Source of the DNA: Umezawaea tangerina
GTDB taxonomy: Bacteria; Actinomycetota; Actinomycetes; Mycobacteriales; Pseudonocardiaceae
Reading direction: 5' to 3'
Length of the DNA: 64,000 nt
NCBI RefSeq assembly: GCF_003002815.1
Contig: NZ_PVTF01000022.1
Location: forward strand, 88,438 to 152,437
The position numbers were made by a program, and so were the translations under genes. Shown here piece by piece: positions 48,272 through 56,575 of the stretch. Below the pieces are notes generated by a model. The model searched no databases. It was not told where the DNA came from and worked only from the letters and a program-made list of their open reading frames with translations. Position 1 is the first letter of the stretch. Each line of letters starts with the position of its first letter.

Positions 48272-48275
<4 letters not shown>
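47070..48275 (-). CDS. MacB-type ABC transporter permease (FtsX family)
   Basis: 401 residues, GTG start overlapping the ATPase stop by four bases. One N-terminal helix (LRSTLTTLGILIGVASVILLIAVG), a large extracytoplasmic MacB_PCD domain (residues 45-270), then three helices of the FtsX core ([34 protein letters not shown] and after). The [10 protein letters not shown] coupling segment is conserved. Works with the ATPase and the adaptor protein in a mechanotransmission exporter for peptides, lipids or macrolide-like compounds. Confidence 0.93.
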
Positions 48276-48951
<676 letters not shown>

Positions 48952-48955
<4 letters not shown>

Positions 48956-50145
48956 CGGCCCGGCCCGGTCCCCGTGCCGCCACCGACCCGACCGCCGCCG
49001 ACCCCGGCGTTCCCGTTGCCGGTGCCGGGAAAGCCGGTCCCGGCGCGCGTGCCGTTCTGCTGCTGCGTCCCGCCGCCCGTGGCGACCTGCGGCAGCACCA
49101 CCTGCTCGTTCTCGCCGAGCCCGGACTTGATCTGCACGTACTGGTCACCGCGCACACCGATCTCGACGGACTTGCGCGTCTGCGCGCCGTTCTCCAGCAC
49201 CGTCACCGTGCTGGCCGCGCCGAGCGTCGACACGGCCGCCGACGGCACCGCGAGCACACCCGTCGCCGACGCCACGGTGATCTCCACGCTCGCCGACTGC
49301 CCCGGCTTCAGCGCCGCGGGCGGGTTCGCCAGCGCCAGGTCGACCCCGTACTGCACCACGTTGTTCGACGTGGTCGGCAGCAGGTCGACCCCGGTCACCT
49401 TGGCCTGCACCTGCTGGCCCGGCAGCGCGTTCACCGTCACGACCGCGCTCTGGTCGTTCTTCAGCTTGTTGACGTCGCTCTCGGCCACGTTCGCGTGCAG
49501 CACGAAGTTCTTCAGGTCCGTGATCACCACGAACCCGCTCGCCGCCGTGGACGACGAGGTCGTGGTCCCCGTCGACGCCGTCGACGAGCTCCCCGACCCA
49601 CCACCGACCTTGTCGCCGACCTTGCCCGACACCGACGTCACCGTGCCGTCACCCGGCGCCGTCAACGTCGTCGCCGCCAGCGCCTCGTTCGCCGCGTCCC
49701 GCGTCAGCACCGCCGAGTCCAGCGCCGTCTGCTGCTGCGGCGTGCTCGTCCCCCTGGCCTGCGCGTCCACCAGCGTCTGGTACGCCTGGTTCACCGCGTT
49801 CTGCGCGATCGTCACCTGCAACGCGGCCTGGGCGCTGTCCACCGACGCCAGCTTCTGGCCCTTCACCACCACGTCGCCGACCTTCACGTCGACCGAGTTC
49901 ACGGTGCCGCTACCGGCGAACGACGCCCCCGCCGAGTACCCGCTCTGCACCGCCCCCGCCGCCGTCACCACCTCGGCCACGTCCCGCGCCTGCACGGCCG
50001 CCGTCCGCACCGCCGCGGCCGACGACGCCCCGCTCCCCGGAGCGAAGAACACCAGGTAACCGGCCACCCCACCACCGACCAGCACGACGACCAACAACCC
50101 GTTGACGACCCAAACCCGGCTCAACCGCCGACGACCACGTCTCAT
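48952..50145 (-). CDS. MacA/HlyD-type membrane fusion (adaptor) protein
   Basis: 397 residues from ATG 50145. One N-terminal helix (VWVVNGLLVVVLVGGGVAGYLVFF), a lipoyl-type half (VKVGDVVVKGQKLASVDS), a short coiled-coil hairpin (QNAVNQAYQTLVDAQ), a second lipoyl half (TTLTAPGDGTVTSVSGKVGD) interrupted by a serine/threonine-rich insert near residue 190, a beta barrel (AVVTVNALPGQQVQAKVTGV) and a glycine-rich tail. In a monoderm it probably helps the MacB-type permease present substrate at the cell surface. First gene of the six-gene run. Confidence 0.88.
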
Positions 50146-50209
50146 GGCCACGCATCGTCACGGACCACGCTGTGACCGGTCTGCGAAACAGCCGGCAGTT
50201 TCCTGTGGA

Positions 50210-50920
50210 TCACCCGATGCCGGCGACCATCCTCAACCGCCGGTCCACCAACGCCGCGAACCCCACCGGATCACCCACCAACACCTGCGCCCACCCCCGC
50301 ACCGTCCGCACGACCACCACCGGCCCCGCGGGCACCCCGACCGCCTCCGCCACCCACACCCCGGTCACCTCGCGCAACGGCACCGCACCCCCGACCAGAT
50401 CGACCGCGGTAGGCCCCGGCCCCATCTCCCACCGCAACCACTCCCCGTCCACAGCCGCGAACGCCCGGCACAACCCCAAACTCGCCCCACGCACCGCCCG
50501 CGTCCGACTCCTCACCCGCAACCCGGTCCCCGCCACCACCCCACCGACCGGATCCACCAGCACGACGTGCGCCCGCACCACCAACAACACCCCAACCACC
50601 ACGGCCACCACCACCACCACACCCCCGCGCCCGGCCACCATCCCCGCACCAACTACCTGCGGCACCCCGAACACCCCCACCAACGGGACATCCCACCGCT
50701 GCGAAAACCCACGCGCCAACACGAACCCAACGGCCCCAACACAGCCGACCGCCAAGACCAACCACCCCACCACCGCCCCACCACTCCAGGCCACCACCGC
50801 CACGACCACCGCCACCACAACGGGCACCAGAAACCCAGCCACCAACCACCGCCGAACCCGCACCCACCGCCCCTCGAACTCCACCCGCACCGCCTCGTGC
50901 ACCGCGAAAGGCAACTCCAC
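50210..50920 (-). CDS. Hypothetical membrane protein with PH-like half
   Basis: 236 residues from GTG 50920, which has GGAGG eight bases upstream. After ELPFAVHEAVRVEFEGRWVRVRR come four hydrophobic valine-rich segments (residues 30-135), then a soluble domain with VRSRTRAVRGASLGLC, GEWLRWEMGPG, PLREVTGVWVAEAVGVPAGPVVVVRTVRGW and FAALVDRRL, similar in pattern to bacterial PH-like domains. No firm family. It stands alone, divergent from the YbaB/EspC/WXG cassette. Confidence 0.55.
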   Translation of the reverse strand: MELPFAVHEAVRVEFEGRWVRVRRWLVAGFLVPVVVAVVVAVVAWSGGAVVGWLVLAVGCVGAVGFVLARGFSQRWDVPLVGVFGVPQVVGAGMVAGRGGVVVVVAVVVGVLLVVRAHVVLVDPVGGVVAGTGLRVRSRTRAVRGASLGLCRAFAAVDGEWLRWEMGPGPTAVDLVGGAVPLREVTGVWVAEAVGVPAGPVVVVRTVRGWAQVLVGDPVGFAALVDRRLRMVAGIG

Positions 50921-51005
50921 GTCCCCCACCTCCGATATGAGCGTAGCGTCACCGGATCCAGTCAATTCGAACACACTCAGTGACACGCACTGGTACGTTC
51001 AGCCC

Positions 51006-51500
51006 ATGACCAGCCAGGAACGACCGGTGATGCCGGGTGATCTGCGCAAGTTGGCCGATGACCTCCAGCGCAAAGCGGAGCTCTACGGTCGGCTCCAGGC
51101 GCAGTTGAACCGGACCAGCGTCACCGAGACGTCCCCTGACGGTGGGGTTCGAGTGGCGGTCGACGCCACCGGAGTGCCGACCGCCTTCACCTTCACCGAG
51201 CGCTTCCGCAGCATGGACACGGCGACGATGTCGGCCGCGCTGCTGGCGACGTTGCGTCGTGCCCACGTACGACTGCGCGACGAGGTCGTCGACCTGACCA
51301 CGGCGACGGTCGGCGACGACGGTCCCGGCAACGACCTGGTCGCGAAGTACCGCGAACGCTTTCCCGACCCTCCAGCCGAAGACGACGCGGTAGTCGAGGT
51401 GATGCGCTTCGAGTCTGAAGAGACCGCGCCTGGGCCATCGCGAACGCAACATCCACCGAACCCGGACGACACCGACTTCGGTGGATCCGTCTACCGCTGA
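51006..51500 (+). CDS. YbaB/EbfC-family DNA-binding protein of a type VII cassette
   Basis: 164 residues. MPGDLRKLADDLQRKAELYGRLQAQLNRTSVTETSPDGGVRVAVDATG is the helical-plus-sheet YbaB pattern, continuing with AALLATLRRAHVRLRDEV. The C-terminal 40 residues are acidic and disordered. Such YbaB variants precede EspC/WXG genes in many actinomycete secretion-associated cassettes; whether they bind DNA there is unknown. Followed 11 bp later by the EspC-like gene. Confidence 0.8.
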   Translation: MTSQERPVMPGDLRKLADDLQRKAELYGRLQAQLNRTSVTETSPDGGVRVAVDATGVPTAFTFTERFRSMDTATMSAALLATLRRAHVRLRDEVVDLTTATVGDDGPGNDLVAKYRERFPDPPAEDDAVVEVMRFESEETAPGPSRTQHPPNPDDTDFGGSVYR

Positions 51501-51511
51501 CCGGAGGCGCA

Positions 51512-51865
51512 GTGAGCAGCATCGAAGTCGACATCGCAAGGCTGCGCCAGCACGCGGAGACTGTGCGGGGCGTGGCCGACGGAACAGCTGAGGCTGCCGC
51601 GGCAGGTGCCCACGTGACGGCACTCGACGACGCGTACGGCTGGACCTGCCAGGCAATGGGCCTTCCCGCGATGCTTCGCGGACCCCAGGAACGGGGAGCA
51701 CAAGCCATCTCCGCCATCACCGACGTGCTCCGCGACGACGCCACCAACCTCGCGGCCAGCGCGGACACGTACGAACAGATCGACGAGCGCCTCGCTGAGC
51801 TGATGCGCAAGATTGCGACCGCGCTCGACAAGACGACCAAGGCCCCGAAGGTCGGAGAACGCTGA
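51512..51865 (+). CDS. EspC/DUF2580-like ESX secretion-associated protein
   Basis: 117 residues from GTG 51512, with GGAGG four bases upstream. Two long helices: IEVDIARLRQHAETVRGVADGTAEAAAA and RGAQAISAITDVLRDDATNLAASADTYEQIDERLAELM. The turn has YGWTCQAM in place of WxG, and the YEQIDE tail resembles the YxxxD/E type VII export signal. Likely secreted or a chaperone-like partner of the next protein, whose ATG overlaps its stop. Confidence 0.8.
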   Translation: MSSIEVDIARLRQHAETVRGVADGTAEAAAAGAHVTALDDAYGWTCQAMGLPAMLRGPQERGAQAISAITDVLRDDATNLAASADTYEQIDERLAELMRKIATALDKTTKAPKVGER

Positions 51866-52746
51866 TGACGATGATCGGCAACGACGCCACGACGGACAAC
51901 GCGCTCGTCGACAAAGGCACCGACATCCACAACCAGTACAGCACTGACAAAATGGTGACCAGCACCGTCGCCGTTCTCGTGAGCAGCGTGAACCCCGCGA
52001 TGCTCCCCGTCGGCATCGCGACCGGGCAATTCTCCAACACCGACGACTTCGACGGGCTCAACGACGGCACTGTGATCGACTCGATCCAGCAGCTGTGCGA
52101 GCAGGTAGGCGACGGCGATTGGGCGTCCGCCGTCACAAGCGCACTCGGTCTGCTCGTCGACACGACCGGCGCCATCATGGATCCCATCGGTTTCGTCGCG
52201 GGCCAACTCGTCGGCTGGATGCTCGAGCACGTCGAACCGCTTCGCCTGCTCCTGCACCAGCTCACCGGCCATCCCGGAATGGTCGAGGCGTACGCCAACA
52301 CCTGGCAGAACATCGCCAAGCGGATGGCCGAGAAAGCCACCGTCCACCTGTCGGCGATGCAGGACGAGACACGGCAGTGGAAGGGCCAAGCCGCGGACGC
52401 CTACCGCGCGAGTGCCCTAATGACGATCAAGCAGGCCGCCGGTGCGGCGTTGACCGCTCAAGCGCTCTCAGAATCCGCCGCAAGGATGAAGGACGTCGTC
52501 GACACCGTCCGCGGAGGAGTCCGCGACATCCTCGCCGACTTGGCGGGCACCCTCGTCACCTGCGCGATCGAGGCGGCAAGCGTCGCCGGCGCCCCCGACG
52601 CCGCCCGCCGCGCATTGCAGGTGATCGCCAAATCCGCACTGAAAGCAGAAGACCTGCTGCTCAAACTCGCCCTGGTGATCTCCAAACTCGAAGCCCCGCT
52701 CGTAGACCTGGTCCAACTGCAGGGTGAACTCCACCAACCACGATGA
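51865..52746 (+). CDS. WXG100-like type VII substrate protein
   Basis: 293 residues. A mainly helical protein; residues 140-210 form a WXG-type hairpin with MVEAYANTWQNIAKRMAEKA, the WxG turn in TRQWKGQAADAYRASAL, and a following helix SALMTIKQAAGAALTAQALSES. The first 100 residues (DNALVDKGTDIHNQYSTDKM and two hydrophobic stretches) are not recognised. In similar cassettes this protein carries a C-terminal toxin, but here it stops after two more helices (ALKAEDLLLKLALVISKLE), so a toxin tip is absent or lost. Its stop is followed by the opposite-strand putative immunity gene. Confidence 0.75.
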   Translation: MTMIGNDATTDNALVDKGTDIHNQYSTDKMVTSTVAVLVSSVNPAMLPVGIATGQFSNTDDFDGLNDGTVIDSIQQLCEQVGDGDWASAVTSALGLLVDTTGAIMDPIGFVAGQLVGWMLEHVEPLRLLLHQLTGHPGMVEAYANTWQNIAKRMAEKATVHLSAMQDETRQWKGQAADAYRASALMTIKQAAGAALTAQALSESAARMKDVVDTVRGGVRDILADLAGTLVTCAIEAASVAGAPDAARRALQVIAKSALKAEDLLLKLALVISKLEAPLVDLVQLQGELHQPR

Positions 52747-52802
52747 CCACGAGCTCAACGATGCGGAAGCACTTGAACGCAACGTCCGCGTGGTGACGCG
52801 AG

Positions 52803-53069
52803 CTAGTCGTCCTTCTTGAACATCGCCCACACCTCTCGCACCACACCATCGTCGTGAATACCTTGGGATTCTAGAACTCGACCACATTCCTCGATGTTCA
52901 CAACGCGACCGAGAAGCGGGACCAGTTTGACGGCGAACGAGTCGTACTCGTCATCCGGCGCACTTATGGACGAACCCATCGAAAAAGGGTCACGGTCGTA
53001 CAGGATCCGCGACAGCGCACGAACACGAGAGCCACTTGCTTCACTCACAGGCGATTCACCGAGCTTCAT
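52803..53069 (-). CDS. Small acidic protein resembling immunity/DUF1871-like family
   Basis: 88 residues. The core ILYDRDPFSMGSSISAPDDEYDSF, then VPLLGRVVNIEECGRVLESQGI, matches a common actinobacterial family in which WDPIG...PxDEYDxY precedes a helix and a short tail. Members often lie beside polymorphic-toxin genes and are suspected immunity proteins. It runs tail to tail with the WXG gene. An ATG (53069) or the inner GTG before RALSRIL could be the start. GC content begins to fall here, marking the edge of the accessory region. Confidence 0.6.
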   Translation of the reverse strand: MKLGESPVSEASGSRVRALSRILYDRDPFSMGSSISAPDDEYDSFAVKLVPLLGRVVNIEECGRVLESQGIHDDGVVREVWAMFKKDD

Positions 53070-53579
53070 CTATGATGGTTTGCACGAACTTCTTGTTGGC
53101 AAGATAGTCGGTCGTGGATGACCTATCGCAACGCGCAGCGTGACAGACGACGCACTGACAAGAAATACTACACGGGCGCAGTGAGCTCCTGATGATCACT
53201 CAGCCTCAGCTCTCACAACCGTGGATTAGTTCCGAAAGGCCACAGCACCTGAATTGACCCAACGGGTCACGTCAGAGGGAGATCCGGTCGGGCGACACCT
53301 GCTCGTCGGCGAAAGGTGACACCCTTGTGCACCATTCTGGAGTCGAGCATATAATCACCTAGCGTCAACGCGTTGATGTACGTCAAGGATGACCGAATCA
53401 ACACGGGAAACTTTTCGGGACAACTGGACGCCACTCTCGTCGACGCCGTAAGGACTGCCTTGCCCCTTATAGGCGCGGCAACTCAGCGAGAACGCCCACG
53501 GGGCCCAGGTCCAGGAGCCGGTTGGCAACCCAGGTTGCCTCACCGCTGGTGAAGGACCAGGATCGCTCGACGGAGCAGG
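53070..53579. other. Non-coding stretch with a possible orphan promoter
   Basis: No gene is convincing here. Beyond the IS scar, TATAAT (53350-53355) lies nine bases before the perfect palindrome TCAACGCGTTGA (53365-53376). An ATG at 53389 follows and opens only 20 codons (MTESTRETFRDNW...). This looks like the promoter, operator and truncated start of a lost regulated gene. Confidence 0.35.
53096..53129 (+). repeat. Fragment of an IS5-like element's 5' end
   Basis: These 34 bases match 63147-63180 with two differences, including an exact 23-base run from 53107. At the right-hand site the segment spans the start of an intact IS5-type transposase ORF (MDDLS). Here only the beginning remains and the frame dies at once, so it is a scar of an element that was deleted or recombined. 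Confidence 0.65.
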
Positions 53580-53723
53580 TTACCTTCCGAAACCCATTTC
53601 CAGGCCGTTGACGACAGCGCGTACAAGAGAGGCGGTCCCCTTGCCATTGGCGTAGTGGATGATCTTCTCACCACGCGCGGCCTTAGGGGCGTCCGTCGCC
53701 GCGTGCGCGGCAGCCTTAACCAT
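53580..53723 (-). CDS. Possible small ORF or gene remnant
   Basis: 47 codons from ATG 53723: a lysine/alanine-rich start followed by EKIIHYANGKGTASLVRAV and NGLEMGFGR. It reads like a genuine C-terminal segment and lies 51 bp past the end of the LCAT-like pseudogene on the same strand. There is no ribosome site, so it may be the tail of a broken gene. Family not recognised. Confidence 0.25.
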   Translation of the reverse strand: MVKAAAHAATDAPKAARGEKIIHYANGKGTASLVRAVVNGLEMGFGR

Positions 53724-53774
53724 TCGCTGCCGCCGACATGCAACCGTCGTGAGAGGTCAGTACATGCAGGTGCC

Positions 53775-54773
53775 TCAGGCAACGGCGTTTGCGGGGTCCC
53801 AGACAAGGAGCGGGATCGCGACGGGCGTGATGGGTGATCCGGGGCGGGTTCCGGTGACACGGATTTCGTAGCCGCCGGGAGGGAGTGTGGTGCACTGGTG
53901 TGGAAGATTCCGCCAGTGCTGCGCAGGCAGCGCGAGAAGACTGGTCGTTGGTGTTCGTTGACGATGGTGATCTGGATGGCGTCTCGTGCGTCGAGCGGGA
54001 GTTGCGCAGAGATGGGAATCTGGTCACCGATGAGGACGATGTCGGGGCGGTGAGTTGGACCGGGATTGTCGCTCGTGCTCGTCGGCGGATGGGGTTGGTG
54101 GTCAGGATTTCTTCGACTTCGTTGAGGGCGTAGGGGTTGGCTTGGAAGCTGCCGTGGTGGTCGATGATGCGGCGGACGGTGTTGGTGTCGATCGGTTGAT
54201 CGTGTCCAATGGTGCCGGTGAGAGGACGGTGCCGTCGCCGTCGCCATAGTCGTTGTCGCTGCCGCTGGTGTCCAGGGGTTCGCCTCTACCATCGATGATG
54301 CTGATGGTGGACTGACGGGCGCCGATGATGGCGTGGATCATGGCCAGGCTGGCGAACTGTGCTGCTTCGGCGCACGTTGAGGTGGTGGCGGAAGGCATGT
54401 GCGTCTGTGGTCATGGTGATGTCGAGTTCGGGCAGGGTGGTTTCGGTGAGGGTGGCCAGGCTTCGGGTTGGTCGACGCAGGTGCAGTGAGAAGTAGTTTG
54501 ATGGACTGAGGGCATGCTGCGGGCGAAGGCAGTGAGGTCGACGGCGAAGGAGCCGAGGTCTTTGCGGATGCCGTTGACGAGAAGAGTAGGGCTTTGGCGG
54601 CGCCGCGGTAGGGGGTGACAAGAGTGATGAGTTTGCGGTGATCTCGGCACCGCCGCAGTGTTCGATGTACGAGTCCGCCCATGGAGTGGCCGATGAACGC
54701 CAGTCGCGCGGCGCGGTTGTCGGATGAAGTGGCATGCCAGCGTTCGAGCACGGGTTTGACGACGGTGGCCAGG
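53775..54773 (-). pseudogene. LCAT-like alpha/beta hydrolase pseudogene, multiply frameshifted and cut by IS3
   Basis: Pieces of one protein follow each other in changing frames: VVKPVLERWHATSSD, RLAFIGHSMGGLV (nucleophile elbow), YIEHCGGAEIT, KLITLVTPYRGAAKAL, LVNGIRKDLGSFAVDL, ETTLPELDITMTTDAH, ASLAMIHAIIGARQSTISII, then an acidic DNDYGDGDGTV with the catalytic Asp region, IGDQIPISAQLPLDARDAI and the tail GGYEIRVTGTRPGSP...VWDPANAVA. I count at least six frame changes. The order matches lecithin:cholesterol acyltransferase-like bacterial lipases. The N-terminal part is missing at the IS3 end. Confidence 0.7.
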
Positions 54774-56069
54774 TGAACTGCCCCGGCTTTGATGGAGACC
54801 GGGTTATATGGATCAGGCGGTCATCGGGGTATCGATCGAACTGTAGTGCAGGGCCTCGTATTCGACCGGTGGGACGTGGCCGATCGAGCTGTGCAGCCGG
54901 TCGTGGTTGTACCAACCGACCCACCACACAACGGCTCGTTCGACGGCTGCCTGGTCAGGCCAAGTACGTCGGTCGATCAACTCAGCCTTGAACGTGCCGT
55001 TGAGCGCTTGGGCCATGGCGTTGTCGTAGGAATCGGCCACCGACCCGACCGAGGCGGTCACCCCTACCTCGGCCAACCGCTGCCCGTAGCGAATCGACAA
55101 ATATTGACAGCCCCTGTCGGAGTGGTGGATCAAACCGTCACCGTGTCGGACCTTTCGCTGCCATAGAGCCATTTCCAACGCATCGAGAGGCAGGTCGGTG
55201 CGCAGGTGACCGGCCAACTGCCAGCCCACGATCATCCTGGAGTACACGTCCAGGACGAACGCGACGTACACCCAGCCCGTCCAGGTCCGGACGTAGGTCA
55301 TGTCCGCCCCCCACAACCGGTTGGGCCGGTCCGCGGTGAACCGGCGGTCGACCAGATCCGGCGGTCGGGGCGCTGCCAGTTCCGGGATCGTGGTCCTGCG
55401 CTTGCCGCCCCGGATCACGCCCTCAATGCCGTGTACGCGCATCAACCGCTCGACGGTGCAGCGGGCGACCTCGACACCGTCGCGGCGCAGCTGGTGCCAG
55501 ACCCGCCGAGCCCCGTAGACGCCGTGGTTGGCCTCGTGGACGGCACGGATACGAGCGAGAAGTCCCTCGTCGCGTCGGGCCCACGCCGAGGGACGGCGGG
55601 TCTTGCGGGCGTAGTACGTGCTGGGCGGGAACTCCAGCACCCGACAGATCGGCTCGACCCCGAAGCGGTCTTTGTGATCATCAATCATCGCGGTCACTTC
55701 GTCCGGGGACGGTCGAACTCCTTCGCGAGATACACGCTGGCCGCCTTGAGGATCTCGTTGGCACGACGCAACTCCGCGACCTCTCGGCCGCAACCGGGCC
55801 AGCTCTTCCTTCTCACCGGTCGTTGCCCGGTCGGTCCGGTCACCGCAGTCGGCCTCGGCCTGGCGGACCCAGGTGTGCAGGGCCTCGGGGTGGATGCCGA
55901 GGTCACGGGCGGCATGCGCGGTCGGACGGCCGGACTCGGCGACCTCGCGCACCGCTCGTTCACGCAGCTCGTCGGGGTACTTCTTCGGAGGAGCCATCGA
56001 CGGTCGATCTCCCATCTGCCAGGACGATCATCCTGGTTTCAAGGTCCCCACCAAGCTCGGGGCAGCTCA
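54774..56069 (-). mobile_element. IS3-family insertion sequence
   Basis: Terminal inverted repeats begin TGAACTGCCCCGGCTT at 54774 and, read inward from 56069, TGAGCTGCCCCGAGCTT; similarity continues for about 27 bp. TGA-CTGCCCC is the usual IS3 end. The element is 1296 bp and carries one transposase locus. I see no convincing target duplication (AGG versus CAC), so flanking DNA has probably been deleted, which agrees with the truncated lipase pseudogene on its left. Confidence 0.88.
54813..55997 (-). CDS. IS3-family transposase (OrfA/OrfB joined by a frame error)
   Basis: From ATG 55997 the product begins as OrfA (MAPPKKYPDELRERAVREVAESG with a helix-turn-helix, LGIHPEALHTWVRQAE). At about 55790 one extra base pushes it out of frame, so the leucine-zipper end (REVAELRRANEILKAASVYLAKE) is read only in another frame. 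The continuing frame runs into OrfB, whose rve core is intact: WGADMTYVRTWTGWVYVAFVLDVYSRM (D), HHSDRGCQYLS (D) and YDNAMAQALNGTFKAELI (E). The usual programmed OrfAB frameshift is therefore replaced by a fusion with a scrambled zipper; activity is doubtful. Confidence 0.85.
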   Translation of the reverse strand: MAPPKKYPDELRERAVREVAESGRPTAHAARDLGIHPEALHTWVRQAEADCGDRTDRATTGEKEELARLRPRGRGVASCQRDPQGGQRVSREGVRPSPDEVTAMIDDHKDRFGVEPICRVLEFPPSTYYARKTRRPSAWARRDEGLLARIRAVHEANHGVYGARRVWHQLRRDGVEVARCTVERLMRVHGIEGVIRGGKRRTTIPELAAPRPPDLVDRRFTADRPNRLWGADMTYVRTWTGWVYVAFVLDVYSRMIVGWQLAGHLRTDLPLDALEMALWQRKVRHGDGLIHHSDRGCQYLSIRYGQRLAEVGVTASVGSVADSYDNAMAQALNGTFKAELIDRRTWPDQAAVERAVVWWVGWYNHDRLHSSIGHVPPVEYEALHYSSIDTPMTA

Positions 56070-56575
56070 CACAGCCTGTTCGTAGCAGGTCAGCACCCCG
56101 ACGCCAGTCCGGGTACCGCGGTCGCGGCGTCCGCCGCGGAGCAGTCGACCGAGGTACTGGGCGAGTTCATGGGTACGCCGAGTGTGTCATGGCAGGTGAT
56201 CACGGGGAACTATCTGCTTTCAGGCCGCAGTTCGTCGGAGCACGGCTCAGCGTTTCCGCGGACCCCGTCAAGCCTTCAGCGCCCGAATCGCCGTTGGTAA
56301 GATCACCTTACTGTGAAGGTGGTCGCCAGTCATGCGATCTCGGTGATGCCGCTGTCTGCGCACCAGGTACAGATGCGGTTCAGGCGTTCGCGCTGCATGC
56401 TGCCCTGTACGGTGGTTGCCAGACCTTTACGGGCAGTGTGCCGCAGAGTCTTGGTTGTTGGAACGTGACTCGACCGTATGTGGGGCGCGCCCAACACGAG
56501 TACAGAGGCACGTAACGCCTGTCGAACTTATCGCGATTTACAATGAGCTGACGCAAGCGAGCGCTAGGGGATTCG
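56070..56575. other. Spacer with left inverted repeat and promoter of the NACHT gene
   Basis: No gene is convincing. It holds the left copy of the inverted repeat (56219-56310) and, near the right end, TACAAT (56539-56544) as a possible -10 element and AGGGG five bases before the NACHT ATG. A short GTAAG/CTTAC hairpin lies at the inner end of the repeat (about 56297-56311). Confidence 0.4.
56219..56310 (+). repeat. Left inverted repeat flanking the NACHT gene
   Basis: About 92 bp match the complement of 59624-59716 with roughly seven changes and a 2-base indel; the central part (TCAGCGTTTCCGCGGACCCC) is nearly identical. The match runs inward through GGTAAGATCAC (GGTGAGATCAC in the right copy). 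Weaker similarity continues outward to a shared CAGTCGACCG at about 56137. In one frame (RSTAQRFRGPRQAFSARIA) the three central substitutions are all synonymous, so it may derive from a coding sequence. Confidence 0.7.

Noticed and set aside
54774..54815. Reading of the lipase pseudogene continuing past 54774
   Set aside because: The frame stays open by chance, but these bases are the IS3 terminal repeat, so the pseudogene ends at 54773.
56330..56497. Minus-strand frame with KTLRHTARKGLATTVQG and MQRERLNRICTWCADSG
   Set aside because: It looks mildly protein-like, but has no ribosome site or known family and lies in the probable promoter of the NACHT gene.
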